Positions 1-11,465 are shown, counted from the first letter of the stretch. The stretch is 64,000 nt of DNA from Diplolepis rosae (GCA_030998225.1 JAPYXD010000745.1:744001-808000), one strand, 5' to 3'. A program made the numbers and translations. The notes: generated by a model not told the origin, from the letters alone.

Positions 1-2476
1 AAGAGCTGAGAATAAAGATACCTATTTGATATTATAGAGATCCCGTCATTTTGAAAATCATATTTAGTAGTCCTGGTGCTTAAAAAACATATTCCTCAGG
101 GAACTTAATCTACGAACTTAAACTAAGGTTACCTGGATTGTATTTTAGAGATCCCGTCATTTTGATATATATAGTTAGTTGTCCAGGTGCTTAAAGAACA
201 TCTTCCTCAGGGAACTTAATCTGAGAACTGAAATTCAGGATACCTGGATTATATTTTAGAGATCCCGTCATTTTGAAAATTATATCTAGTAGTCCAAGTG
301 CCTAAAATACATCTTCCTCAGAAAGATAAGCTGAGAACTGAAAATTAAGATATCTAGTTGATATTATAGAGATCCCGACATTTTGAAAATTATATATAGT
401 AGTCCAGGTGCTTAAAAACCATCTTCCTCAGGAAATTTGATCGAAGAGCTGAAAATTAAGATACCTAGATGATATTATAAAGATCCCGTCATTTTGAAAA
501 TTATATTCAGTAGTCCAGGTGCTTAAAAAACATCTTTCTCAGGGAACTTAAGCTGAGAACTGAAATTAAGGATACCTGGATTATATTTTAGAGATGCAGT
601 CATTGTGAAAATTATATCTAGTACTGCAGGTGCTTAAAAACCTTCTTACTCAGAAAACTTTAGCTAAGAGCTGAGAATAAAGATACCTAGTTGATATTAT
701 AGAGATCCCGTCATTTTGAAAAACATATTTAGTAGTCCTGGTGCTTAAAAAACATATTCCTCAGGGAACATAATCTAAGAACTTAAACTAAGGATACCTG
801 GATTGTATTTTAGAGATCCCGTCATTTTGAAAATTATATTTAGAATTCCATGTTCCTGAAATACATCTTCCAAAGGGAATTTAAGCTGAGAACTGAAATT
901 AAGGATACCTGGATTATATTTTAGACATCACGTCATTTTGAAAATTATATCTAGTAGTCCAAGTGCCTAAAATACATCTTCCTCAGGAAGTTAAGCTGAG
1001 AACTGAAAATTAAGATACCTAGTTGATATTATAGAGATCCCGTCATTTTGATAATTATATTTAGAAGTCAAGGTGCTTAAAAAACATCTTCCTCAGGAAA
1101 TTTGAGCTAAGAGCTGAAAATTAAGATACCTAGTTGATATTATAGAGATCCCGTCATTTTGAAAATTATATTCAGTAGTCCAGGTGCTTAAAAAACATCT
1201 TTCTCAGGGAACTTAAGCTGAGAACTGAAATTAAGGATACCTGGATTATATTTTAGAGATCCCGTCATTGTGAAAATTATATCTAGTAGTCCAGGTGCTT
1301 AAAAACCATCTGCCTCAGGGAACGTAATCTGAGAACTGAAAATTAAGATACCTAGTTGATATTATAGAGATCCCGTCATTTTGATAATTATATTTAGAAG
1401 TCAAGGTGCTAAAAAAACATCTTCCTCAGGGAACTTAAGCTGAGAACTGAAATTAAGGATACCTGGATTATATTTTAGAGATGCCGTCATTGTGAAAATT
1501 ATATCTAGTATTGCAGGTGCTTAAAAACCATCTTCCTCAGGAAATTTGAGCTAACAGCGGAAAATTAAGATACCTAGTTGATATCATAAAGATCCCGTCA
1601 TTTTGAAAATTATATTCAGTAGTCCAGGTGCTTAAAAAACATCTTTCTCAGGGAACTTAAGCTGAGAACTGAAATTAAGGATAGCTGGATTATATTTTGG
1701 AGATCCCGTCGTTTTGAAAATTATATCTAGTAGTGCAGGTGCTTACAAACCATCTTCCTCAGGAAATTTGAGTTAAGAGCCGAAAATTAAGATACCTAGT
1801 TGATATTATCAAGATCCCGTCATTTTGAAAACCATATTTAGTAGTCCTGGTGCTTAAAAAACATATTCCTCAGGGAACTTAAGCTGAGAACTAAAATTAA
1901 GGATACCTGGATTATATTTTGGAGATCCCGTCGTTTTGATAACCATATTTAGTAGTCCTGGTGCTTAAAAAACATATTCCTCAGGGAACTTAATCTAAGA
2001 ACTTAAACTAAGGATACCTGGATTGTATTTTAGAGATCCCGTCATTTTGAAAATTATATTTAGAATTCCAAGTTCCTGAAATACATCTTCCTCAGGGAAC
2101 TTAAGCTGAGAACTGAAATTAAGGATAGCTGGAGTATATTTTAAACATCCCGTCATTTTGAAAATTATATCTAGTAGTCCAGGTGCTTAAAAACCATCTT
2201 ACTCAGGAAATTTGAGCTAACAGCTGAAAATTAAGATACCTAGTACATATTTTAAAGATCCCGTCATTTTGCAAACTATAGTCAGTGGCCAGGTGCTTAA
2301 AGAACATCTTCCTCAGGGAACTTAATCTGAGAACTGAAATTAAGGATACCTGGATTATATTTTAGAGATCCCGTCATTTTGAAAATTATATCTAGTAGTC
2401 CAAGTGCCTAAAATACATCTTCCTCAGGAGGATAAGCTGAGAACTGAAAATTAAGATATCTAGTACATATTTTAGA

Positions 2477-4362
2477 GATCCCGTCATTTAAAAAATTATA
2501 TTTATTGGTCCAAGTGCCTAAAATACATCTTCCTCAGGGAACTTCAGCTGAGAACTGAAAATAAAGATACCAGGATTATATTTTAGAGATCCCGTCATTT
2601 TGAAAATTATATCTAGTAGTGCAGGTGCTTAAAAACCATCTTCCTCAGGAAATTTGAGCTAAGAGCTGAAAATTAAGATACCTAGTTGATATTATAGAGA
2701 TCCCGTCATTTTGAAAATTATATTTAGTAGTCCAGGTGCTTAAAAAAAATCTTCCGCAGGGAATTTAAGCTGAGAACTAAAATTAAGGATACCTGGATTA
2801 TATTTTAGAGATCCCGTCATTGTGAAAATTATATCTAGTAGTCCAGGTGCTTAAAAACCATCTGCCTCAGGTAACGTAATCTGAGAACTGAAAATTAAGA
2901 TACCTAGTTGATATAATAGAGATCCCGTCATTTTGATAATTATATTTAGAAGTCAAGGTGCTAAAAAACATCTTCCTCAGGGAACTTAAGCTGAGAACTG
3001 AAATTAAGGATACCTGGATTATATTTTAGAGATGCCGTCATTGTGAAAATTATATCTAGTATTGCAGGTGCTTAAAAACCATCTTCCTCAGGAAATTTGA
3101 GCTAACAGCTTAAAATTAAGATACCTAGTTGATATCATAAAGATCCCGTCATTTTGAAAATTATATTCAGTAGTCCAGGTGCTTAAAAAACATCTTTCTC
3201 AGGGAACTTAAGCTGAGAACTGAAATTAAGGATAGCTGGATTATATTTTGGAGATCCCGTCGTTTTGAAAATTATATCTAGTAGTGCAGGTGCTTACAAA
3301 CCATCTTCCTCAGGAAATTTGAGTTAAGAGCCGAAAATTAAGGTACCTAGTTGATATTATCAAGATCCCGTCGTTTTGAAAATTATATTTAGTAGTCCAG
3401 GTGCTTAAAAAACATCTTCCGAAGGGAACTTAAGCTGAGAACTGAAATTAAGGATACCTGGATTATATTTTAGAGATCCCTTCATTGTGGAAATTATATC
3501 TAGTAGTGCAGGTGCTTAAAAACCATCTTACTCAGAAAACTTTATCTAAGAGCTGAGAATAAAGATACCTAGTTGATATTATAGAGATCCCGTCATTTTG
3601 AAGACCATATTTAGTAGTCCTGGTGCTTAAAAAACATCTTCCTCAGGGAACTTAATCTAAGAACTTAAACTAAGGATACCTGGATTGTATTTTAGAAATC
3701 CCGTCATTTTGAAAATTATATTTAGAATTCCAAGTTCCTGAAATACATCTTCCAAAGGGAACTTAAGCTGAGAACTGAAATTAAGGATAGCTGGAGTATA
3801 TTTTAAACATCCCGTCATTTTGTAAATCATATCTAGTAGTCCAGGTGCTTAAAAACCTTCTTACTCAGGAAATTTGAGCTAAGAGCTGAAAATTAAGATA
3901 CCTAGTACATATTTTAGAGATCCCGTCATTTTGAAAACTATAGTTAGTAGTCCAGGTGCTTAAAAAACATCTTCCGGAGGGAACTTAAGCTGAGATCTAA
4001 AATTAAGGATACCTGGATTATATTTTAGAGATCCCGTCATTGTGAAAATTATATCTAGTAGTCCAGGTGCTTAAAAACCATCTGCCTCAGGGAACGTAAT
4101 CTGAGAACTGAAAATTAAGATACCTAGTTGATATTATAGAGATCCCGTCATTTTGATAATTATATTTAGAAGTCAAGGTGATAAAAAATCATCTTCCTCA
4201 GGGAACTTAAGCTGAGAACTGAAATTAAGGATACCTGGATTATAATTTAGAGATGCCGTCATTGTGAAAATTATATCTAGTAGTGCAGGTGCTTAAAAAC
4301 CATCTTCCTCAGGAAATTTGAGCTAAGAGCTGAAAATTAAGATACGTAGTTGATATCATAAA
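2477..4362 (+). repeat. 17-unit block of domain 1, copy 1
   Basis: This block starts with a unit carrying 'catttaaaaaattat' and is repeated 3,106-3,107 bp (28 units) further on. Matching rare markers at the same offset include 'gcttacaaacc' (3292 and 6399), 'aagaccatat' (3601 and 6708), 'agaaatcccg' (3694 and 6801) and the reduced spacer 'aaaaaatcatc' near 4182 and 7289. The copies are mutated relative to each other more than copies in domain 2, which suggests an older event. Confidence 0.75.
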
Positions 4363-5582
4363 GATCCCGTCATTTTGAAAATTATATTCAGTAGTCCAGG
4401 TGCTTAAAAAACATCTTTCTCAGGGAACTTAAGCTGAGAACTGAAATTAAGGATAGCTGGATTATATTTTGGAGATCCCGTCGTTTTGAAAATTATATCT
4501 AGTAGTGCAGGTGCTTACAAACCATCTTCCTCAGGAAATTTGAGTTAAGAGCCGAAAATTAAGATACCTAGTTGATATTATCAAGATCCCGTCATTTTGA
4601 AAATTATATTCAGTAGTCCAGGTGCTTTAAAAACATCTTTCTCAGGGAACTTATGCTGAGAACTGAAATTAAGGATACCTGGATTATATTATAGAGATCC
4701 CGTCATTTTGAAAACCATATTTAGTAGTCCTGGTGCTTAAAAAACATATTACTCAGGGAACTTAATATAAGAACTTAAACTAAGGATACCTGGATTGTAT
4801 TTTAGAGATCCCGTCATTTTGAAAATTATATTTAGAATTCCAAGTTCCTGAAATAAATCTTCCAAAGGGAACTTAAGCTGAGAACTGAAAATAAGGATAG
4901 CTGGAGTATATTTTAAACATCCCGTCATTTTGAAAATTATATCTAGTAGTCCAGGTGCTTAAAAACCATCTTACTCAGGAAATTTGAGCTAACAGCTGAA
5001 AATTAAGATACCTAGTACATATTTTAGAGATCCCGTCATTTTGCAAACTATAGTCAGTGGGCCAGGTGCTTAAAGAACATCTTCCTCAGGGAACTTAATC
5101 TGAGAACTGAAATTAAGGATACCTGGATTATATTTTAGAGATCCCGTCATTTTGAAAATTATATCTAGTAGTCCAAGTGCCTAAAATACATCTTCCTCAG
5201 GAGGATAAGCTGAGAACTGAAAATTAAGATATCTAGTACATATTTTAGAGATCCCGTCATTTAAAAAATTATATTTATTGGTCCAAGTGCCTAAAATACA
5301 TCTTCCTCAGGGAACTTAAGCTGAGAACTGAAAATTAAAATACCTGGATTATATTTTAGAGATCCCGTCATTTTGAAAATTATATCTAGTAGTGCAGGTG
5401 CTTAAAAACCATCTTCCTCAGGAAATTTGAGCTAAGAGCTGAAAATTAAGATACCTAGTTGATATTATAGAGATCCCGTCATTTTGAAAATTATATTTAG
5501 TAGTCCAGGTGCTTAAAAAACATCTTCCTCAGGGAACTTAATCTGAGAACTGAAATTAAGGATACCTGGATTATATTTTAGA

Positions 5583-7469
5583 GATCCCGTCATTTAAAAA
5601 ATTATATTTAGTGGTCCAAGTGCCTAAAATACATCTTCCTCAGGGAACTTAAGCCGAGAACTGAAACTAAGGATACCTGGATTATATTTTAGAGATCCCG
5701 TCATTTTGAAAATTATATCTAGTAGTCCAGGTGCTTAAAAACCATCTTCCTCAGGAAATTTGAACTAAGAGCTGAACATTAAGATACCTAGTTGATATTA
5801 TAAAGATCCCGTCATTTTGAAAATTATATTTAGTAGTCCAGGTGCTTAAAAAACATCTTCCTCAGGGAATTTAAGCTGAGAACTAAAATTATGGATACCT
5901 GGATTATATTTTAGAGATCCCGTCATTGTGAAAATTATATCTAGTAGTCCAGGTGCTTAAAAACCATCTGCCTCAGGGAACGTAATCTGAGAGCTGAAAA
6001 TTAAGATACCTAGTTGATATTATAGAGATCCCGTCATTTTGATAATTATATTTAGAAGTCAAGGTGCTCAAAAAACATCTTCCTCAGGGAACTTAAGCTG
6101 AGAACTAAAATTAAGGATACCTGGATTATATTTTAGAGATCCCGTCATTGTGAAAATTATATCTAGTAATTCAGGTGCTTAAAAACCATCTTCCTCAGGA
6201 AATTTGAGCTAAGAGCTGAAAATTAAGATACGTAGTTGATATCATAAAGATCCCGTCATTTTGAAAATTATATTCAGTAGTCCAGGTGCTTAAAAAACAT
6301 CTTTCTCAGGGAACTTAAGCTGAGAACTGAAATTAAGGATAGCTGGATTATATTTTGGAGATCCCGTCGTTTTGAAAATTATATCTAGTAGTGCAGGTGC
6401 TTACAAACCATCTTCCTCAGGAAATTTGAGGTAAGAGCTGAAAATTAAGATACCTAGTTGATATTATCAAGATCCCGTCATTTTGAAAATTATATTCAGT
6501 AGTCCAGGTGCTTAAAAAACATCTTTCTCAGGGAACGTAAGCTGAGAACTGAAATTAAGGATACCTGGATTATATTTTAGAGATCCCGTCATTGTGGAAA
6601 TTATATCTAGTAGTGCAGGTGCTTAAAAACCATCTTACTCAGAAAACTTTATCTAAGAGCTGAGAATAAAGATACCTAGTTGATATTATAGAGATCCCGT
6701 CATTTTGAAGACCATATTTAGTAGTCCTGGTGCTTAAAAAACATCTTCCTCAGGGAACTTAATCTAAGAACTTAAACTAAGGATACCTGGATTGTATTTT
6801 AGAAATCCCGTCATTTTGAAAATTATATTTAGAATTCCAAGTTCCTGAAATACATCTTCCAAAGGGAACTTAAGCTGAGAACTGAAATTAAGGATAGCTG
6901 GAGTATATTTTAAACATCCCGTCATTTTGTAAATCATATCTAGTAGTCCAGGTGCTTAAAAACCTTCTTACTCAGGAAATTTGAGCTAAGAGCTGAAAAT
7001 TAAGATACCTAGTACATATTTTAGAGATCCCGTCATTTTGAAAATTATATCTAGTAGTGCAGGTGCTTAAAAAACATCTTCTTCAGGGAATTTAAGCTGA
7101 GTACTAAAATTAAGGATACTTGGATTATATTTTAGAGATCCCGTCATTGTGAAAATTATATCTAGTAGTCCAGGTGCTTAAAAACCATCTGCCTCAGGGA
7201 ACGTAATCTGAGTACTGAAAATTAAGATACCTAGTTGATATTATAGAGATCCCGTCATTTTGATAATTATATTTAGAAGTCAAGGTGCTAAAAAATCATC
7301 TTCCTCAGGGAACTTAAGCTGAGAACTGAAATTAAGGATACCTGGATTATATTTTAGAGATGCCGTCATTGTGAAAATTATATCTAGTAGTGCAGGTGCT
7401 TAAAAACCCTCTTCCTCAGGAAATTTGAGCTAAGAGCTGAAAATTAAGATACCTAGTTGATATTATAGA
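5583..7469 (+). repeat. 17-unit block of domain 1, copy 2
   Basis: This is the second copy of the block at 2477, 28 units downstream, and runs up to the alpha block at 7470. It keeps the shared markers 'aagaccatat' (6708) and 'agaaatcccg' (6801). It differs at single sites, for example 'gaggtaagagctg' near 6429 where copy 1 has 'gagttaagagccg'. The offset is constant to within 1 bp across about 1.9 kb. Confidence 0.75.
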
Positions 7470-9689
7470 GATCCCGTCATTTTGAAAATTATATTTAGTA
7501 GTCCAGGTGCTTAAAAAACATCTTCCTCAGGGAACTTAAGCTGAGAACTGACGTTAAGGACAACTGGATTATATTTTAGAGATCCCGTCATTGTGAAAAT
7601 TATATCTAGTAGTCCAGGTGCTTAAAAACCATCTGCCTCAGGGAACGTAATCTGAGAACTGAAAATTAAGATACCTAGTTGATATTATAGAGATCCCGTC
7701 ATTTTGATAATTATATTTAGAAGTCAAGGTGCTTAAAAAACAACTTCCTCAGGGAATTCAAGCTGAGATCTAAAATTAAGGATACCTGGATTATATTTTA
7801 GAGATCCCGTCGTTTTGAAAATTATATCTAGAAGTGCAGGTGCTTAAAAACCATCTTCCTCAGGAAATTTGAGCTAAGAGCTGAAAATTATGATACCTAG
7901 TTGATATTATAAAGATCCCGTCATTTTGAAAATTATATTCAGTAGTCCAGGTGCTTAAAAAACATCTTTCTCAGGGAACTTAAGCTGAGAACTGAAATCA
8001 AGGATACCCGGATTATATTTTAGAGATGCCGTCATTGTGAAAATTATATCTAGTAGTGCAGTTGCTTAAAAACCATCTTACTCAGAAAACTTTAGCTAAG
8101 AGCTGAGAATAAAGATACCTAGTTGATATTATAGTGATCCCGTCATTTTGAAAACCATATTTAGTAGTCCTGGTGCTTAAAAAACAACTTCCTCAGGGAA
8201 CTTCATCTAAGAACTTAAACTAAGGATACCTGGATTGTATTTTAGAGATCCCGTCATTTTGAAAATTATATTTAGAATTCCAAGTTCTTGAAATACATCT
8301 TCCAAAGGGAACTTAAGCTGAGAACTGAAATTAAGGATAGCTGGAGTATATTTTAAACATCCCGTCATTTTGTAAATCATATCTAGTAGTCCAGGTGCTT
8401 AAAAACCATCTTACTCAGGAAATTTGAGCTAACAGCTGAAAATTAAGATACATAGTACATATTTTAGAGATCCCGTCATTTTGAAAATTATATTTAGTAG
8501 TCCAGGTGCTTAAAAAACATCTTCAGCAGGGAACTTAAGCTGAGATCTAAAATTAAGCATACCTGGATTATATTTTAGAGATGCCGTCATTGTGAAAATT
8601 ATATCTAGTAGTGCAGTTGCTTAAAAACCATCTTACTCAGAAAACTTTAGCTAACAGCTGAAAATTAAGATACCTAGTTGATAACATACAGATCCCGTCA
8701 TTTTGAAAATTATATTCAGTAGTCCAGGTGCTTAACAAACATCTTTCTCAGGGAACTTAAGCTGAGAACTGAAATTAAGGATAGCTGGATTATATTTTGG
8801 AGATCCCGTCGTTTTGAAAATTATAAATAGTAATGCAGGTGCGTAAAAACCATCTTCCTCAGGAAACTTGAGCTAAGAGCCGAAAATTAAGATACCTAGT
8901 TGATACTATCAAGATCCCGTCATTTTGAAAATTATATTCAGTAGTCCAGGTGCTTAAAAAACATCTTCCTCAGGGAACTTAATCTAAGAACTTAAACAAA
9001 GGATACCTGGATTGTATTTTAGAGATCCCGTCATTTTGAAAATTATATTTAGAATTCCAAGTTCCTGAAATACATCTTCCAAAGGGAACTTAACCTGAGA
9101 ACTGAAATTAAGGATAGCTGGAGTATATTTTAGACATCCCGTCATTTTGAAAATCATATCTAGTAGTCCAGGTGCTTAAAAACCATCTTACTCAGGAAAT
9201 TCGAGCTAAGAGCTGAAAATTAAGATACCTAGTACATATTTTAGAGATTCCGTCATTTTGAAAATTATATTTAGTAGTCCAGGTGCTTTAAAAACATCTT
9301 CCTCAGGGAACTTGAGCTAAGAACTGAAGTTAAGGACAGCTGGATTATATTTTAGAGATCCCGTCATTGTGAAAATTACATCTAGTAGTCCAGGTGCTTA
9401 AAAACTATCTGCCTCAGGGAACGTAATCGGAGAAATGAAAATTAAGATACCTAGTTGATGTTATAGAGATCCCGTCATTTTGATAATTATATTTAGAAGT
9501 AAAGGTGCTGAAAAAACATCTTCCTCAGGGAATATAAGCTGAGAACTAAAATTAAGGATACCTGGATTATATTTTAGAGATCCCGTCGTTTTGAAAATTA
9601 TATCTAGTAATTCAGGTGCTTAAAAACCATCTTCCTCAGGAAATTTGAGCTAAGAGCTGAAAATTAAGATACCTAGTTGATATTATAGA
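7470..9689 (+). repeat. Alpha block copy 1 (20 units)
   Basis: This is a 2,220-bp segment, exactly 20 x 111, running from one P unit (P marker 'ggacaactgg' at 7558) to the next (9778). The same 20-unit interval occurs at 26115 (markers 26203 to 28423) and 40323 (40412 to 42632). Shared private variants support common descent: 'tgatactatcaag' is at 8901, 27546 and 41755, and a gcatacc-type unit directly followed by a U-type unit lies near 8556, 27199 and 41407. Unit order is approximately P Q R S T U V W X, a gcatacc unit, U-like, T-like, S', T, W, X, Y, Z, R', S'. Confidence 0.82.
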
Positions 9690-9800
9690 GATCCCGTCAT
9701 TTTGAAAATTATATTTAGTAGTCCAGGTGCTTAAAAAACATCTTCCTCAGGGAACTTAAGCTAAGAACTGAAGTTAAGGACAACTGGATTATATTTTAGA
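9690..9800 (+). repeat. Subtype P exemplar (class A)
   Basis: P is recognised by 'gttaaggacaactgg' replacing the usual 'attaaggatacctgg' in the last third of the unit. It therefore loses the right arm of the ccaggt/acctgg inverted repeat. I used it as the landmark for higher-order mapping. 'ggacaactgg' occurs at 7558, 9778, 11553, 13439, 15326, 16880, 18766, 20653, 23761, 26203, 28423, 30532, 32974, 36970, 40412, 42632, 46737, 50733, 53617 and 54061. Almost all spacings are whole multiples of 111 to within 2 bp. Confidence 0.9.
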
Positions 9801-9911
9801 GATCCCGTCATTGTGAAAATTATATCTAGTAGTCCAGGTGCTTAAAAACCATCTGCCTCAGGGAACGTAATCTGAGAACTGAAAATTAAGATACCTAGTT
9901 GATATTATAGA
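9801..9911 (+). repeat. Subtype Q exemplar (class B)
   Basis: Q normally follows P. Diagnostic changes are 'gtcattgtg' near the start and 'catctgcctcagggaacg' in the middle, which adds a CpG. It ends like other class B units with 'agttgatattataga'. Its sibling Z shares the ctgcctc segment but has further changes. Confidence 0.9.
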
Positions 9912-10022
9912 GATCCCGTCCTTTTCATAATTAGATTTAGACGTCAAGGTGCTTAAAAAACAACTTCCTCAAGGAATTTAAGCTGAGATCTAAAATTAAG
10001 GATACCTGGATTATATTTTAGA
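9912..10022 (+). repeat. Subtype R exemplar (class A), damaged copy
   Basis: R normally carries 'gataattatatttagaag' followed by 'tcaagg', and 'gagatctaaaattaagg' in the second half. This particular copy has extra changes ('ccttttcataattagattt', 'gacgtcaagg') that other R units, for example the one starting at 11688, lack. They are therefore private mutations of this copy. Confidence 0.85.
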
Positions 10023-10133
10023 GATCCCGTCGTTTTGAAAATTATATCTAGAAGTGCAGGTGCTTAAAAACCATCTTCCTCAGGAAATTTGAGCTAAGAG
10101 CTGAAAATTATGATACCTAGTTGATATTATAAA
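10023..10133 (+). repeat. Subtype S exemplar (class B)
   Basis: Diagnostic features are 'gtcgttttg' (a second CpG three bases after the first), 'ctagaagtgcagg' and 'aaaattatgatacc'. The unit ends 'gatattataaa', so the next unit starts after 'aaa' rather than 'aga'. Confidence 0.88.
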
Positions 10134-10148
10134 GATCCCGTCATTTTG
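10134..10148. other. Most conserved box of the unit (gatcccgtcattttg)
   Basis: The first 15 bases are the least variable part of the unit by eye and hold its one regular CpG. Recurrent variants are limited: 'gatgccgtcattgtg' (U), 'gatcccgtcgttttg' (S), 'gatccagtcattttg' (K), 'gatcctgtcattttg', and 'catcccgtc' or 'catcacgtc'. Conservation may reflect protein binding or simple homogenisation; the sequence alone does not decide. GATC recurs in most units, so a cutter at that site would release a 111-bp ladder. Confidence 0.55.
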
Positions 10149-10166
10149 AAAATTATATTCAGTAGT

Positions 10167-10231
10167 CCAGGTGCTTAAAAAACATCTTTCTCAGGGAACT
10201 TAAGCTGAGAATTGAAATCAAGGATACCTGG
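10167..10231. repeat. Nested inverted repeats within the class A unit
   Basis: In this T unit 'ccaggt' (10167-10172) pairs with 'acctgg' (10226-10231), and inside it 'gcttaa' (10173-10178) pairs with 'ttaagc' (10200-10205). Further in, 'ctcag' pairs with 'ctgag' around the palindrome 'cttaag'. Near the unit start, 'atttt' and 'aaaat' flank a single G (10143-10153). Arms are short and interrupted, so stable extrusion is uncertain. The pattern recurs in most class A units, and P, Y and W each break part of it. Confidence 0.6.
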
Positions 10232-10244
10232 ATTATATTTTAGA

Positions 10245-10355
10245 GATGCCGTCATTGTGAAAATTATATCTAGTAGTGCAGTTGCTTAAAAACCATCTTA
10301 CTCAGAAAACTTTAGCTAAGAGCTGAGAATAAAGATACCTAGTTGATATTATAGT
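10245..10355 (+). repeat. Subtype U exemplar (class B)
   Basis: U is marked by 'gatgccgtcattgtg', 'tgcagttgc', 'ttactcagaaaac' and 'gagaataaag'. The last contains the hexamer AATAAA by chance of sequence; nothing suggests it is used as a polyadenylation signal. A second U lies at 10578-10688. Confidence 0.88.
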
Positions 10356-10466
10356 GATCCCGTAATTTTGAAAACCATATTTAGTAGTCCTGGTGCTTAA
10401 AAACCATCTTCCTCAGGAAATTTGAGCTAAGAGCTGAAAATTATGATACCTAGTTGATATTATAAA
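10356..10466 (+). repeat. V/S hybrid unit with inserted S-T-U cycle
   Basis: The first half reads as V ('gatcccgtaattttg', 'agtcctgg'). The second half reads as S ('catcttcctcagg', 'aaaattatgatacc'). It is followed by an extra T and U before the normal V at 10689. This is the expected product of an unequal exchange between a V and an S unit three units apart. The same hybrid insertion is seen in the superunit copies starting at 13351, 16792 and 20565, so the exchange predates their amplification. Confidence 0.82.
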
Positions 10467-10688
10467 GATCCCGTCATTTTGAAAATTATATTCAGTAGTC
10501 CAGGTGCTTAAAAAACATCTTTCTCAGGGAACTTAAGCTGAGAACTGAAATCAAGGATACCTGGATTATATTTTAGAGATGCCGTCATTGTGAAAATTAT
10601 ATCTAGTAGTGCAGTTGCTTAAAAACCATCTTACTCAGAAAACTTTAGCTAAGAGCTGAGAATAAAGATACCTAGTTGATATTATAGT

Positions 10689-10799
10689 GATCCCGTAATT
10701 TTGAAAACCATATTTAGTAGTCCTGGTGCTTAAAAAACATCTTCCTCAGGGAACTTAATCTAAGAACTTAAACTAAGGATACCTGGATTGTATTTTAGA
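10689..10799 (+). repeat. Subtype V exemplar (class A)
   Basis: V is marked by 'gatcccgtaattttg', 'aaccatatttag', 'agtcctgg' and 'gaacttaaactaagg', and ends 'ggattgtattttaga'. The next unit W is also class A, so V-W is a regular exception to A/B alternation. Confidence 0.88.
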
Positions 10800-10910
10800 G
10801 ATCCCGTCATTTTGGAAATTATATTTAGAATTCCAAGTTCCTGAAATACATCTTCCAAAGGGAACTTAATCTAAGAACTTAAACAAAGGATACCTGGATT
10901 GTATTTTAGA
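10800..10910 (+). repeat. Subtype W exemplar (class A, most divergent)
   Basis: W has 'agaattccaagttcctg' and 'cttccaaaggg' in the middle third, replacing 'ccaggtgcttaa' and 'cctcaggg'. It therefore loses the central inverted repeats. Two tail versions exist: 'acaaagg...ggattgtatt' as here, and 'gaaattaaggatagctgg' ending 'ttttaaa' (for example 12252-12351). They mark the two kinds of superunit half. Confidence 0.86.
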
Positions 10911-11021
10911 CATCCCGTCATTTTGTAAATCATATCTAGTAGTCCAGGTGCTTAAAAACCATCTTACTCAGGAAATTCGAGCTAAGAGCTGAAAATTAAG
11001 ATACCTAGTACATATTTTAGA
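10911..11021 (+). repeat. Subtype X exemplar (class B)
   Basis: X begins 'catcccgtcattttg' (the GATC site is lost to CATC) and carries 'gtaaatcatatc', 'aaattcgagc' with an additional CpG, and 'cctagtacatatttt'. It always follows W. Confidence 0.88.
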
Positions 11022-11132
11022 GATCCCGTCATTTTGAAAATTATATTTAATAGTCCAGGTGCTTAAAAAACATCTTCCTCAGGGAACTTAAGCTAAGAAC
11101 TGAAGTTAAGGAGAGCTGGATTATATTTTAGA
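11022..11132 (+). repeat. Subtype Y exemplar (class A)
   Basis: Y is a sister of P with 'gttaaggacagctgg' (here 'gagagctgg', a private change). It is usually 'gctttaaaaac' in the A-rich segment and 'tatttattagtcc' or 'tatttagtagtcc' before it. It is followed by Z as P is followed by Q, which suggests that P-Q-R-S and Y-Z-R'-S' arose by duplication of a four-unit block. Confidence 0.84.
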
Positions 11133-11243
11133 GATCCCGTCATTGTGAAAATTACATCTAGTAGTCCAGGTCCTTAAAAACTATCTGCCTCAGGGAACGT
11201 AATCGGAGAACTGAAAATTAAGATACCTAGTTGATGTTATAGA
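11133..11243 (+). repeat. Subtype Z exemplar (class B)
   Basis: Z is marked by 'aaaattacatctag', 'aaactatctgcctc', 'aatcggagaac' and 'gatgttata'. It is the counterpart of Q in the Y-Z-R'-S' half of the core order. Confidence 0.88.
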
Positions 11244-11354
11244 GATCCCGTCATTTTGATAATTATATTTAGAAGTCAAGGTGCTGAAAAAACATCTTCA
11301 TCAGGGAATTTAAGCTGAGAACTAAAATTAAGGATACCTGGATTATATTTTAGA
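11244..11354 (+). repeat. Subtype R' exemplar (class A)
   Basis: R' resembles R ('gataattatatttagaag') but has 'ggtgctgaaaaaac' and 'gagaactaaaatt'. Loss of the 'cttaa' at this site removes one reverse-strand stop codon, so short spurious reading frames tend to be longest across R' units. Confidence 0.86.
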
Positions 11355-11465
11355 GATCCCGTCGTTTTGAAAATTATATCTAGTAGTTCAGGTGCTTAAA
11401 AACCATCTTCCTCAGGAAATTTGAGCTAAGAGCTGAAAATTAAGATACCTAGTTGATATTATAGA
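11355..11465 (+). repeat. Subtype S' exemplar (class B)
   Basis: S' has the second CpG of S ('gtcgttttg') but 'agtagttcagg' and 'aaaattaagatacc'. It closes the core order and is followed by the next P at 11466. That P lacks one base in its opening box ('cccgcatttt'). Confidence 0.86.

Larger units (their letters stand above)
1..7469 (+). repeat. Domain 1: left, mixed higher-order repeats
   Basis: This stretch uses subtypes related to P-Z but less strictly ordered. The variant 'gcttacaaacc' recurs at 1741, 3292, 4512 and 6399, and 'gatatcataaag' at 1580, 3131, 4352 and 6239. Both give spacings of 14, 11 and 17 units (with -3, about 0 and 0 bp drift), so there are three nested repeat lengths here. 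The 'catttaaaaaattat' variant at 2485, 5258 and 5591 marks another 25-unit and 28-unit relationship. The first 1.2 kb belongs to the same mixture; no array boundary is visible at position 1, so the satellite probably continues to the left. No gene is present. Confidence 0.85.
10134..10244 (+). repeat. Subtype T exemplar (class A)
   Basis: T is marked by 'tattcagtagtcc', 'catctttctcagg' and 'gaaatcaagg'. This copy keeps both nested inverted repeats of the class A unit (see the dyad entry). A second T at 10467 follows the V/S hybrid unit. Confidence 0.88.

Noticed and set aside
1..60. Array boundary at the window start
   Set aside because: The first bases are a normal U-type tail followed by a normal unit, so the array was cut by the window and not ended.
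10332..10345. AATAAA in U units as a polyadenylation signal, and TATATTTT as a TATA box
   Set aside because: Both are AT-rich strings expected in a unit of this composition and recur in many copies without any transcript structure. There is no evidence of use.
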